From assembly GCA_041570195.1 (NCBI GenBank), contig JBFFWQ010000006.1, forward strand, positions 34,120 through 98,119: DNA of 64,000 bases. Direction: 5' to 3'. Source of the DNA: UBA11865 sp041570195 (GTDB taxonomy: Bacteria; Chloroflexota; Anaerolineae; Promineifilales; Promineifilaceae). Under the pieces are notes generated by a model that saw nothing but the letters and a program-made list of their open reading frames with translations, made no database searches and was not told the origin of the DNA. Positions 52,611 through 61,778 of the stretch are shown in pieces. The position numbers and the translations under genes are program-made. The first letter of the stretch is position 1, and each line of letters starts with the position of its first letter.

Positions 52611-54815
52611 TTAGCTCCCGCTGCTCTCTATCGGGCTGTCTTCAACAACCTGATCTTGATCGATGTAATCAATGGCCTCAAGAAGATCGGCCGCTTCCCA
52701 GGCCAACATGCCACCCCGCAAAATCTTGACCGTAGCCTGTCCATGCATCACCTTTTGGGCCGCTCGACGACTGCGCCGTCCACTTCGACACACGAATACG
52801 ATCTGGTGCTCGCCACCGCAGTCCAGCTGATGTTCTCCTGACAGAATTCGGGACAGTGGCACTAATTCCGCACTCGGCACATGGCCGCGCCTGTACTCAC
52901 GAGGTTCTCGCACGTCAATGACCGTCAGCTTCTCTGGCGTAGTTCTGATCGCCTGCCATAGTTCTTCCGGCGTTATCTGGTCAACTGTAATTGCGGCCAG
53001 GCCATGGTCCAATACCTCGATATCCTCAGGGTAGACTTGTTTCGGCAGGTTCAAGCACTCCTGAAACACGCGGTATGGACACTCATAGATACAAACGGCC
53101 GGATCCAGGACTCGATAGAATATGTGGCTGACGGCCTCATCTTCGTCAAGGAAATTCTGCATGCCGATCGTATCGCGGAAACCCGTCGTGGTCATTAACT
53201 TGTTCACTCGAAAGCTGACCCTGACCATGAAGACATCGCCGCCGTTGTCACGATAACTCTTTAGTACGCTTTCAAGCATGTGTATGCCACTAAAATCACA
53301 GTTGTTGACGTTGTGCATGCGGATCAACAAGAATCTCTGGTCTGGATGCCGCTCCTCGTATCGGTAGATGGTTTCTTCGACGTGATTTACGGCTCCGAAA
53401 TACAGGTCGCCGAGAATATCGATCACACCCAGCTGTGGGCAGTGTGGCTGTGATGGTTGATAGGCGAAGTGCTTATACTCCCCATCTGGCACCACCTGGT
53501 GAACGCGCGGAGCACTGGTGCGTAAGATATAACGTACAAATGAAAGCATGATACCAAGCAGAACGGCAAAAGCGATCTCGACGAACAAGGTACCCAGGAA
53601 TGTGGCCAGCATGATCACTGCGTCGCCACGGGCGCCTCGCCAGATACGGCCAATCTCAATCCTATCGATCATGCCAATGGCAACAACAATGAGCACACCC
53701 GCCAGCGCCGCTCGCGGAAGATAGGCAGCCATAGGCGCGGTCAGAAACACGGCCAGGAGAAGGAAACCGCTAGACAACACCGCGGCAAATGAGGATCTGG
53801 CCCCAGCATTGAAGTTTACGGCCGACCGGGAAAACGACCCGGCGCACGGATAGCCCGAGAAAAGGCCAACCGCAACATTAGCCAGACCCTGCCCGACGAA
53901 CTCCTGATTGCTGTCCAGTCGTTGGCCTGTCTGCGTCGCGATGGTGCGCGAGATTGCCGAAGTTTCTACAAGGCCAATTGCTCCGACCGCCAGAGCGCCC
54001 GTCGAAAGCCTAGTAATATATTGGGTATCCAATAACGGCAAGTCAGCGAACGGCGGCAGAGACTTGGGCAATTCGCCAATGACGGCAACACCTTGCTCGT
54101 CCAGCGAGAAGATGAACACAGTTAAGGAAGACAAGACCATGGCAATGAGGGCTGCCGGAATTCTTCGGTCTATTCTGCGCAGCACAACCAGAAGGGCAAT
54201 CGTGCCGATGCCAATCGCTGCGGTTGCCCGGTTTGCCTCTGGTAAAGCGATGACTGTCTCATAGCCAATTTCGATCAGTCGCTCTGTCTCAAGTTGAACC
54301 CCCAGCAAGTGAGGCAACTGCCGTATTGCGATCAGTAAACCAGCGCCGCTGGCGAAACCCACTACGACCGAATGGGATACGAAGTTAACCAGCACCCCAA
54401 GGCGAGCCAGGCCCATGATTAATTGCAGAAGCCCGGCCATCAGAGCCAGCATCCCGGCCGCCCAGAAGAACTGTGGTGTTCCGGGTGTGAAACTCGAAAG
54501 TAATACCGACAATACCAACAACGATATCGCATTGGTTGGTCCGGTATGCACTTGATTAGAGGATCCCCACAGACCGCCAACCACGGCCGCGATCGCCGCC
54601 GTATAGATGCCCATTTGCGGCGGCAACTCGGCGATGAGCGCGAAGGCAATCGCCTGAGGAAGCAAAATGACGGCTACCGTAAGCCCGGCGATAAGATCTG
54701 GCCGCAGATTGCCCTTGTTGTAATCGCGCGCCAGACGGATAGGTCGGCCAACGTAAAAAGGTATTGGTGACAGAGATTGACGCAGATCCAGACGAGGCCT
54801 CGGTTCAGCAAACAT
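52611..54815 (-). CDS. SulP-family anion transporter with STAS and rhodanese domains
   Basis: The 734-residue protein has a SulP transport domain of about twelve helices (to about 415; IAGLTVAVILLPQAIAFALIA and SGYPCAGSFSRSAVNFNAGA). A STAS domain follows (about 445-560), then a cysteine-containing linker (CIYECPYRVFQEC), then a rhodanese domain (about 605-715) with the catalytic cysteine in VFVCRSGRRSRRA. SulP proteins move sulfate or bicarbonate. The rhodanese suggests sulfur handling linked to transport. Substrate is uncertain, and coupling to glpX could equally hint at bicarbonate. Confidence 0.9.
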   Translation of the reverse strand: MFAEPRPRLDLRQSLSPIPFYVGRPIRLARDYNKGNLRPDLIAGLTVAVILLPQAIAFALIAELPPQMGIYTAAIAAVVGGLWGSSNQVHTGPTNAISLLVLSVLLSSFTPGTPQFFWAAGMLALMAGLLQLIMGLARLGVLVNFVSHSVVVGFASGAGLLIAIRQLPHLLGVQLETERLIEIGYETVIALPEANRATAAIGIGTIALLVVLRRIDRRIPAALIAMVLSSLTVFIFSLDEQGVAVIGELPKSLPPFADLPLLDTQYITRLSTGALAVGAIGLVETSAISRTIATQTGQRLDSNQEFVGQGLANVAVGLFSGYPCAGSFSRSAVNFNAGARSSFAAVLSSGFLLLAVFLTAPMAAYLPRAALAGVLIVVAIGMIDRIEIGRIWRGARGDAVIMLATFLGTLFVEIAFAVLLGIMLSFVRYILRTSAPRVHQVVPDGEYKHFAYQPSQPHCPQLGVIDILGDLYFGAVNHVEETIYRYEERHPDQRFLLIRMHNVNNCDFSGIHMLESVLKSYRDNGGDVFMVRVSFRVNKLMTTTGFRDTIGMQNFLDEDEAVSHIFYRVLDPAVCIYECPYRVFQECLNLPKQVYPEDIEVLDHGLAAITVDQITPEELWQAIRTTPEKLTVIDVREPREYRRGHVPSAELVPLSRILSGEHQLDCGGEHQIVFVCRSGRRSRRAAQKVMHGQATVKILRGGMLAWEAADLLEAIDYIDQDQVVEDSPIESSGS

Positions 54816-55195
54816 TCAGTCACTTCCCCGGGCGTCGCTGGGGCCGCTCAGACGCAACGGTGCTCCTGACTGGCTATGCCGAACGCTCATTCTCGTCAGG
54901 TTCATTGCAGATTGAGAATCGCTCTAGACAGTACCTGTACACGAAAAGGCCTCAACCCGGACCTCGCCTGGCTGACAGTCACCAGTCATCAACCCAGCAA
55001 AATGGGCCGCATCAACCGGTGAGGTGCTGAACGAATGCCGATTGCTCTGTGACAAGAGATGTCACGGGGGCTAGTTTACGCGGGCCAATAGGGGTCGTCA
55101 AGTGGGACAGTCGCCGGCGGTTGCCTTGATGTTGGACAAGAACCCCCGCGTCAGGCGATGTTGGGTGCGCGACTGACGACTAGCAATACTGTTAC
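54816..55195. other. Intergenic region of 380 bases with no clear gene
   Basis: I see no convincing gene here. The one structure noted is GTGACA-agaga-TGTCAC (55049-55065), a perfect six-base inverted repeat that could be a transcription-factor site. No clear promoter or T-run terminator was found. Confidence 0.5.
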
Positions 55196-55831
55196 TTAGA
55201 GGTCGCCATATTCAAATACACGGTACGGATAGACATTAATGACGGTCGTGTCCAGGAACTTTGTCACTCTGGGCACGTCGTTCCGATACACGTGAATGTG
55301 ACCATGCAATAGATAACGCGGTCTGAATCTCTTTATCAGGCTTCGCAAGACGCCGAAGCCACGGTGGGCTGGGTCGCGCAGGTCATGAATCCCAGCCGGT
55401 GGCGAGTGTGTCACGAGGATATCTAGCGCCCGGCCGTGCCGAATTCGGTTCATCATAAGTTGGGGGAACAGGCTCCAGGCGTTCCAGCGCATTTCGTTCT
55501 CACTGTACATATAGGGCGCCCTGGGCCGATACCGGATGGATCCCTCAAGTCCGGCGATCAGCAGACCGTTAACCTCGACAACCCTTCTGTGTACGTCAAG
55601 CCCCCCAGGTACCTCTGTAAGCACGCGCCCGTCGGCCGTGTATTGAGGCCCAATATCATGATTGCCCCGGACATACACCATGCGCGCATCTAGGGCGCTT
55701 ATCAAGAATTCAAGATAGTAGAATGGAAGATCCCCGCAGCCTATGAGCAGATCGACGTGACCGTGTCTGCTCTGCACGTCGCTCGTATATAGATGCTCCA
55801 CAATTTGGTCGCTGACTGCCATGATTCGCAT
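55196..55831 (-). CDS. Metallophosphoesterase with a non-standard first motif
   Basis: The 211-residue protein has the calcineurin-like order: AVSDQIV, IGCGDLPFYYLEFL, YVRGNHD, VTHSPPAGIHD and LHGHIHVY. The first motif normally reads D-x-H; here the histidine is replaced (S-D-Q-I). Such variants occur in a subfamily that I cannot name confidently. Substrate is unknown. It is preceded by the MazG-like gene, 51 bases upstream on the same strand. Confidence 0.82.
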   Translation of the reverse strand: MRIMAVSDQIVEHLYTSDVQSRHGHVDLLIGCGDLPFYYLEFLISALDARMVYVRGNHDIGPQYTADGRVLTEVPGGLDVHRRVVEVNGLLIAGLEGSIRYRPRAPYMYSENEMRWNAWSLFPQLMMNRIRHGRALDILVTHSPPAGIHDLRDPAHRGFGVLRSLIKRFRPRYLLHGHIHVYRNDVPRVTKFLDTTVINVYPYRVFEYGDL

Positions 55832-55882
55832 GCCGCTATTTCGTCAACCTTGAGTCATCCTTGGGCAAGCTGAATCTCCGTC

Positions 55883-56188
55883 TCACGGATCTGGCCAGTC
55901 GCGATTTCGATTTTGAGCCAGTTTGTCCAAGATCGCTTGTTCGAGGTCAATGCCAGTGATGCTGGCCAACTGCAGCAGGTACAAAGCAACATCCGCTAGT
56001 TCCCCCGCCAGCGCTTCGCGATCGCCTACGTCTTCTCGCCACTGAAAATGCTCCAGAACCTCGGCCGATTCAATTGCCAGTGACATGGCCAGGTTCCTAG
56101 GCGACTGTGGCTTTGACGAATCGTCCTCGTACCATCCTTTGCTGGCAACGAAGGCATGCATTCTTTGCTCAAGTTCCGACAGTTGCAT
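55883..56188 (-). CDS. MazG-type nucleotide pyrophosphohydrolase
   Basis: The 101-residue all-alpha protein has the metal-binding helix pair SLAIESAEVLEHFQWR and ELADVALYLLQLASITGIDL, with paired glutamates and an aspartate, as in dCTPase/RS21-C6 relatives. It probably cleans non-canonical or surplus nucleotides to monophosphates. The ending NRDWPDP is common in this subgroup. Confidence 0.88.
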   Translation of the reverse strand: MQLSELEQRMHAFVASKGWYEDDSSKPQSPRNLAMSLAIESAEVLEHFQWREDVGDREALAGELADVALYLLQLASITGIDLEQAILDKLAQNRNRDWPDP

Positions 56189-56218
56189 AGGCTGATCTTG
56201 TCCGGTTGCTTAAGATGG

Positions 56219-56253
56219 ATAACGAGAAAGGGGCGCGCCAAATGCGCGCCCCT
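56219..56253 (-). terminator. Intrinsic terminator after gap
   Basis: AGGGGCGCGC (56229-56238) and GCGCGCCCCT (56244-56253) form a perfect ten-base-pair stem with a five-base loop, followed on the minus strand by TTTCTCGTT. It lies 27 bases past the gap stop. Confidence 0.78.
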
Positions 56254-56280
56254 CTAGTCAAAACAGAGCTCTTTTACGAG

Positions 56281-57297
56281 CTAGAGTTGCTCCGCAACGT
56301 AAGCTGCGAGATCGGCCAGTCGCATTGAATAGCCCCATTCGTTATCGTACCAGGTGATTATCTTTACCATATTGCCGCCAATCACCTGCGTTGATAACCC
56401 ATCCACCGTCGACGAATAAGGGCTGCCGATGAAATCAGTCGACACCAATGGCTCTTCTGTGTAGTCCAGGATCTTACCCATCCAGCCACCGCCATTCGCG
56501 GCCGATTTCAGAGCCGCGTTGAGCTCTTCAACCGATGTGTCGGCTTCCAGCTCGGCTGTCAAGTCGACGACCGATACAGTTACCACCGGTACACGGAATG
56601 CCATGCCGTCAAAGCGCCCCTCGAGCTGCGGGATCACCATTGAGACAGCCTTGGCAGCGCCCGTCGTGGTAGGGATGATATTGACGCCAGCCGATCGCGC
56701 TCTTCTCAGATCCTTATAGGCCATGTCCAGGATCTGCTGGCCATTGGTATAAGCGTGGATGGTCGACATGAGCGCTCGCCTTATGCCAAAGCTGTCTTCA
56801 ACTACCTTCGCTACCGGCGCAAGGCAGTTCGTAGTACAACTGGCATTAGAAATGACGTGATGCGCCTCTGGATCGTACTCGGTTTCATTGACCCCCAACA
56901 CAAAGGTAGCGTCCACGCCCTTGCCCGGCGCCGACAGCAAGACCTTCTTCGCCCCGGCATCAAGGTGTAGTCCTGCTCTCTCCCTGTCTCGGAAAATGCC
57001 TGTACACTCCAACACGATGTCAACGCCCAGTTCGCCCCAAGGCAGTTTAGCCGGGTCTCGTTCCGCATAGCTCTTCAACAATTCGCCGTCAACGTAGATG
57101 TTCCCGTCTCGAGCCTCAACTTCTCCGGGAAACCGGCCGTAGGTCGAATCGTACTTGAGTAAGTGGGCGTTAGTCCCTACATCCATCAAATCGTTGATGG
57201 CCTCGACCTCCAAAACGTCGCCGTGGTTTTCGTAGATGGCCTTAAAAACTTGCCGACCGATGCGGCCGAATCCGTTAATGCCAACTTTTACCGTCAT
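56281..57297 (-). CDS. gap: Glyceraldehyde-3-phosphate dehydrogenase
   Basis: The 338-residue enzyme has the NAD fold KVGINGFGRIGRQVFKA, INDLMD marking NAD preference, the active-site cysteine in SNASCTTNCLAPVAKVV and WYDNEWGYSMR near the end. AAAGGAG precedes the ATG. It follows yvcK by 30 bases, a pairing that links glycolysis/gluconeogenesis with its regulator-like neighbour. Confidence 0.97.
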   Translation of the reverse strand: MTVKVGINGFGRIGRQVFKAIYENHGDVLEVEAINDLMDVGTNAHLLKYDSTYGRFPGEVEARDGNIYVDGELLKSYAERDPAKLPWGELGVDIVLECTGIFRDRERAGLHLDAGAKKVLLSAPGKGVDATFVLGVNETEYDPEAHHVISNASCTTNCLAPVAKVVEDSFGIRRALMSTIHAYTNGQQILDMAYKDLRRARSAGVNIIPTTTGAAKAVSMVIPQLEGRFDGMAFRVPVVTVSVVDLTAELEADTSVEELNAALKSAANGGGWMGKILDYTEEPLVSTDFIGSPYSSTVDGLSTQVIGGNMVKIITWYDNEWGYSMRLADLAAYVAEQL

Positions 57298-57327
57298 GTA
57301 TCTTGTCTCCTTTGCTCACAAAGATCA

Positions 57328-58683
57328 TTACTTAGTTAAGCCCAGTACAACCCGGGCCAGCTTTGCGCTGTCGTGTCGCCATGGCCGCTCCCGGTCCACC
57401 AGATCGGCCGGAATCATCGGTATATCATGTGGCGCAACCGGCTGGACAAATACGGTCTCTCCGCCGCCAGTCCCCGGGGGCACCGACAGATTGTCATTGG
57501 CGATGACCACGTCCAGGCACTTACGACTGCCGCCACTCTCCGCAGCCACATGGCGCTGAATCGCCTTGACATGATCGGCAACCGTATAATTATCCGTCTC
57601 ACCAGGCTGGGTTGCAAGGTTACAGGCATAGGCTCGCTTGGCGCGCGTATGACGTAGTGCCTGGGCGATATCAGGCACCAATAGGTTGGGCAGGATGCTC
57701 GTGTACAAGCTTCCAGGACCAACGACAACAAGGTCGGCCTGCAATATGGCCTGCACGGCCGGCGGGTAGGCCGGCGCGCCGGCCGGCTCGAGCAGGACTC
57801 GCTTGATACGGCCACCGGCTGATGTTATAGCCGATTCGCCCTCTACACGCCGCGCGCTGCCGCCTTTATGACCGGTTACCTCGGCCACGAGGGTCACGTT
57901 TGCCAACGTGGAAGGTAATACCCGGCCGCGAACGGCCAGCACCCGGCCGGCGGCCACCAATGCCTCGTCGAAGCTACCAGTGATGCCGACCAGGGCTGCC
58001 AACAATAGATTACCGAAAGCGTGGCCCTGGAGTTCGCCTTGTCCTGATTCCCGCCCGTCGTCCATGATCGATGCGCCAAATCGATACTGGAGTACCTGCG
58101 TCATTAGGGCCTCATCACGCGCTAGGGCCGCGATATTGTTGCGAAAATCACCCGGCGGCAAGACGCCCAGTTCCCGCCGTAGTCGACCGCTACTGCCGCC
58201 ATCATCGGCAACGGTCACGATTGCCGTGATATTGTTTGTGTAATGGGTCAGTCCTCTCAACAAGCTGGGCATGCCTGTGCCGCCGCCAATGGCCACGATC
58301 CTCGGCCCTCTACTCCGCTGCGTGTAACTCTGAAGGGACAGCGCCACATCTTCACCGGGCTGGAGAAAAGGCGCCAATAGATTGTTACCCAGGCGCACGA
58401 TGGCCAGAAGTATGATGGCCGACCCGACCAATAGGGGCACCAGGATGCGCAGTCCCGTGGGTAGAAACTGAAGCGTCAACCCACTGTACAACACGTCAGG
58501 CAAGACGTGACGTTGGCCCAGTACCAGCAGCAAGGAACCGATACCCGTGCCGACGATCACGGCGCCTATTGCCAGGACAAGCAGCCATCTCTTGACGCCA
58601 ATGCCGACGGCAAACCAACCTCTCCAGGCCTGCCACATCACTCGAACTGAAAACTTGTCGTTCATCCGTCCACCGAAATCCAT
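57328..58683 (-). CDS. yvcK: YvcK/CofD-family protein with N-terminal membrane segment
   Basis: GGAGG five bases before ATG 58683 decides the start; the frame is open to 58779. The first about 110 residues hold two hydrophobic helices (WLLVLAIGAVIVGTGIGSLL and LVPLLVGSAIILLAIV). The CofD-like domain follows, with RIVAIGGGTGMPSLLRGL, VTVADDGGSSGRLRRELG and GPGSLYTSILPNLLV. YvcK proteins bind UDP-GlcNAc and support gluconeogenic growth and cell-wall synthesis. It lies upstream of gap. Confidence 0.9.
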   Translation of the reverse strand: MDFGGRMNDKFSVRVMWQAWRGWFAVGIGVKRWLLVLAIGAVIVGTGIGSLLLVLGQRHVLPDVLYSGLTLQFLPTGLRILVPLLVGSAIILLAIVRLGNNLLAPFLQPGEDVALSLQSYTQRSRGPRIVAIGGGTGMPSLLRGLTHYTNNITAIVTVADDGGSSGRLRRELGVLPPGDFRNNIAALARDEALMTQVLQYRFGASIMDDGRESGQGELQGHAFGNLLLAALVGITGSFDEALVAAGRVLAVRGRVLPSTLANVTLVAEVTGHKGGSARRVEGESAITSAGGRIKRVLLEPAGAPAYPPAVQAILQADLVVVGPGSLYTSILPNLLVPDIAQALRHTRAKRAYACNLATQPGETDNYTVADHVKAIQRHVAAESGGSRKCLDVVIANDNLSVPPGTGGGETVFVQPVAPHDIPMIPADLVDRERPWRHDSAKLARVVLGLTK

Positions 58684-58716
58684 TCTAGCCTCCGCTGTAT
58701 AGTGGGTCAAAGTCCG

Positions 58717-58745
58717 TTGGCGTGGTATGGCGGGTGTGTTATGAT
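58717..58745 (+). promoter_or_regulatory. Promoter of mtnA
   Basis: TTGGCG (58717-58722) and TATGAT (58740-58745) are 17 bases apart, and TGT before the -10 box makes an extended -10 element. GAGGAGG follows close to the mtnA start. Confidence 0.65.
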
Positions 58746-58790
58746 CATTTTCAAGGTAAGTACCATCACCACGCCCCATGAGGAGGAAGA

Positions 58791-59846
58791 ATGCGAACCG
58801 TTTTCTGGGATTACGAGCGGAATTCGGTCAAGCTGATCGATCAGCGACTGCTACCTTTTGAGTTGGTAATAGCTGAATTTGAAGATTATCGTGAGGTAGC
58901 CCGCTCGATCAGTGAGATGTATGTCCGTGGCGCCCCGGCAATCGGTGCAACGGCCGCGTTTGGCATGGCGCTCGCCGCCCGTCAAAGCTCCGCAGCCGTT
59001 GGGCCAGCCCTCTATTCCGACCTGCTGGAGGCATCGGAGATTCTGAATGCTGCTCGCCCAACTGCCGTCAACCTTTCTTGGGCAACAAGTCGCCAATTGC
59101 GCCTGGCCAAAGCCCGGCAAGGGCAGCCCGCCGCCGCTATCCGACAAGACCTACTTCAGGAAGCTCAGCGAATTGCTGACGACGACGTCGCCTTGAACCG
59201 GCGCATGGGTTTTAACGGGGCCGAGCTGATATCGGACGGTGACACGATCTTGCATCACTGCAATACCGGGGCCCTGGCAACCGTTGATTGGGGCACCGCT
59301 CTGGGAGTGATATTCGCGGCCCATGAACAGGGCAAGCGTTTACATGTATTGGTGGATGAGACCAGGCCCCGCCTGCAAGGCGCTCGTCTGACGGCCTGGG
59401 AATTGAAGCAGCGAGGCGTCTCTTTTGACTTGATCGCCGACAACGCTGCTGGTCATTTCATGCGCACCGGTCAGGTAGACATCGTTCTCGTGGGTTCGGA
59501 TCGTACTGCAGCCAATGGCGACGTGGCCAATAAGATCGGCACTTATAAACTGGCCGTGGTCGCTAAAGAAAACGGTATACCCTTCTACCCCGTGGTGCCG
59601 ACCAGCACCGTTGATCTGAACCTGGCCAATGGTGACTTGATTCCCATCGAAGAACGGCCCGACGAAGAAGTACTGAACGCCATCGACCGGCCGCTCGCCC
59701 CCGAGGGCGTCACCGCCCGCAATCCGGCTTTTGACGTGACCCCCCATCGCTATGTTACCGGCATTGTGACCGAGGCTGGCATCGTTTATCCGCCTTTCGT
59801 CAAAAACTTACACGATACCGTTACTAAGGAACAGAGCGGGGAGTAG
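58791..59846 (+). CDS. mtnA: S-methyl-5-thioribose-1-phosphate isomerase
   Basis: The 351-residue enzyme of the methionine salvage pathway shows YVRGAPAIGATAAFGMAL, the catalytic cysteine 157 in HHCNTGALATVDWGTALG, and Asp237 in VGSDRTAANGDVANKIGTY. Length is normal. GAGGAGGAAGA precedes the ATG. No other mtn gene is nearby; deoxysugar genes follow on the same strand after 63 bases. Confidence 0.95.
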   Translation: MRTVFWDYERNSVKLIDQRLLPFELVIAEFEDYREVARSISEMYVRGAPAIGATAAFGMALAARQSSAAVGPALYSDLLEASEILNAARPTAVNLSWATSRQLRLAKARQGQPAAAIRQDLLQEAQRIADDDVALNRRMGFNGAELISDGDTILHHCNTGALATVDWGTALGVIFAAHEQGKRLHVLVDETRPRLQGARLTAWELKQRGVSFDLIADNAAGHFMRTGQVDIVLVGSDRTAANGDVANKIGTYKLAVVAKENGIPFYPVVPTSTVDLNLANGDLIPIEERPDEEVLNAIDRPLAPEGVTARNPAFDVTPHRYVTGIVTEAGIVYPPFVKNLHDTVTKEQSGE

Positions 59847-59909
59847 CAACCGCGCGCCTGGCGGCATTGTCCTTTGGGGACGCATTTCTTGACGACCTGC
59901 CTTTAGCAA

Positions 59910-60698
59910 ATGAACGAGATTCCCGTTGTAATTCTGTGTGGCGGTCAGGGTACGCGTATGCGCGGCCAGACACTGACCAAGAAGGAGTTGGTCAATGTCG
60001 GCGGCCGGCCAATAATCTGGCATGTCATGCGCATCTTCTCAACTTATGGCTTCAACCGATTCATCCTGACCCTTGGCTACGGAGCAGACCAACTCAAACG
60101 CTATTTTCTAACGTACGACGTTATGAGCCGCGACCTCGTCCTCCAGTTGGGCAACCAAGACGGCGAGTCCGACGTAACATTCAGTAGCCCGGTCAGTCAC
60201 CCTAAGTGGGATGTGTCCATGGTTGACACGGGTTTACACACCGCCAAGGCCTCGCGCGTTGCCCGGGTCAGTGAACATCTCTCTGGAGAACGCTTCTTTG
60301 TCACCTATGGCGACGATGTGGGCAATGTGGACCTGGCGGCTTTGCTCGAATTCCATCGGCATCACGGACGAATGGCCACCATTACTGCAGTGCAAATTAA
60401 GCTCCCATACGGCGTGGTTCAGGCTGACGACAGTGGCCTTGTTGAAGGATTTGTCGAGCGGCCGCTACTGCAGCAATGGATCAACGGCGGGTTCATGCTA
60501 TTTGAAAGAAAAGCTCTGGATCTGATGTCTGCCGATGATGATGTAGACTTGGAGAATGATGTGCTGCCCGAATTGGCTCGCGTGGGCCAACTCATGATCT
60601 ACCGCCACCATGGTTTTTGGCAGTCGATGAACACCATGAAAGACAACTTGCAGCTAGAGGAACTGTGGCGGACAGGGGCACCATGGAAAGTCTGGTGA
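59910..60698 (+). CDS. rfbF: Glucose-1-phosphate cytidylyltransferase (RfbF type)
   Basis: The 262-residue nucleotidyltransferase makes CDP-glucose. VVILCGGQGTRMRGQTLTKK is the activated-sugar loop, RPIIWHVMRIFSTYGFNRFI follows as in RfbF/DdhA, and VTYGDDVGNVDL and GGFMLFERKALDLM complete the family pattern. It is the first gene of a three-gene CDP-deoxyhexose set. Confidence 0.87.
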   Translation: MNEIPVVILCGGQGTRMRGQTLTKKELVNVGGRPIIWHVMRIFSTYGFNRFILTLGYGADQLKRYFLTYDVMSRDLVLQLGNQDGESDVTFSSPVSHPKWDVSMVDTGLHTAKASRVARVSEHLSGERFFVTYGDDVGNVDLAALLEFHRHHGRMATITAVQIKLPYGVVQADDSGLVEGFVERPLLQQWINGGFMLFERKALDLMSADDDVDLENDVLPELARVGQLMIYRHHGFWQSMNTMKDNLQLEELWRTGAPWKVW

Positions 60699-60791
60699 GC
60701 GCCATCAATCACGGCCGTAAATGCTGGCGGTCCTCTGCTTCCCTTCCCTGGCGAAGTGACTCTCTAGCGACAACTTCTTTGGAGTAAAGAT

Positions 60792-61772
60792 TTGACCGAT
60801 TCGTTTTGGCAAGACAGACGTGTTTTGGTTACCGGTTGCAGCGGTTTCCTGGGATCCTGGCTGACGGCCGGGTTGATTTCTGCGGGAGCCGACGTCGTCG
60901 GGTTAATCAGGGACCAGGTGCCCCATTCGCAACTCGTGCGCTCAGGTCTATTGAGAAAAATCTACGTCGTCGAAGGCGACGTTAGCGACTATCCTCTGGT
61001 GGAGCGGATCTTGGCTGAATACGAGATTGAAACGCTTTTCCATCTTGCCGCCCAAACAATCGTACCCATCGCTAATCGTGCCCCGCTTTCAACATTCGAA
61101 ACAAATGTGAAGGGTACGTGGGTTGTGTTGGAGGCGGCTCGGCGCAATCCAACCGTGTCTGGCCTGATAGTAGCCAGCAGCGACAAAGCCTATGGCGCTC
61201 AGAGCGAGCTGCCTTATCGTGAGGAGTCGCCTTTGCTGGGTCGCCATCCATATGATGTTTCCAAGAGTTGCGCCGATTTGATCGCACAAGCTTATGCGCA
61301 GAGCTACGATATGCCAATCGTGGTCACACGCTTCGCCAATCTCTACGGCGGCGGTGATTTGAATTGGAATCGCATCGTGCCGGGAACAATGCGCAGCGTC
61401 TTGCGCGGCGAACGCCCGATTATCCGTTCCGACGGCACATTCCGCAGAGACTTCCTGTTTGTAGAGGATGCCGTCAGCGGTTATATGGCTGTTGCCCGGC
61501 AGCTTGAACAGCCAGACGTGCGAGGTCAGGCCTTCAATTTCGGCATGGACCAGCCCACTACTGCCCTGGAGCTCGTGGAAACGATCGTCTCCTTGTCCGA
61601 CTGCCCAGAACTGGAGCCGGTCATCCTGGACCAGGCCCATAATGAAATACCGGATCAGTACCTGGCGTCCGAAAAAGCCCATCGGCTCTTGGATTGGCAT
61701 CCGCAACACACATTGCGAGAGGGTCTCGAAAAGACATTTGGCTGGTACAGGCTCTTCTTGGCTGGCGAATAG
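60792..61772 (+). CDS. CDP-glucose 4,6-dehydratase-like SDR enzyme
   Basis: The 326-residue protein starts with FWQDRRVLVTGCSGFLGSWL, the usual opening of RfbG-type dehydratases. It also has HLAAQTIVPIANRAPLSTFE, VASSDKAYGAQSELPYREES and the catalytic YDVSK. It should convert CDP-glucose to CDP-4-keto-6-deoxyglucose. The start is TTG at 60792, with GGAG seven bases upstream. It is seven bases from the next reductase gene. Confidence 0.85.
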   Translation: MTDSFWQDRRVLVTGCSGFLGSWLTAGLISAGADVVGLIRDQVPHSQLVRSGLLRKIYVVEGDVSDYPLVERILAEYEIETLFHLAAQTIVPIANRAPLSTFETNVKGTWVVLEAARRNPTVSGLIVASSDKAYGAQSELPYREESPLLGRHPYDVSKSCADLIAQAYAQSYDMPIVVTRFANLYGGGDLNWNRIVPGTMRSVLRGERPIIRSDGTFRRDFLFVEDAVSGYMAVARQLEQPDVRGQAFNFGMDQPTTALELVETIVSLSDCPELEPVILDQAHNEIPDQYLASEKAHRLLDWHPQHTLREGLEKTFGWYRLFLAGE

Positions 61773-61778
61773 GCAGCC

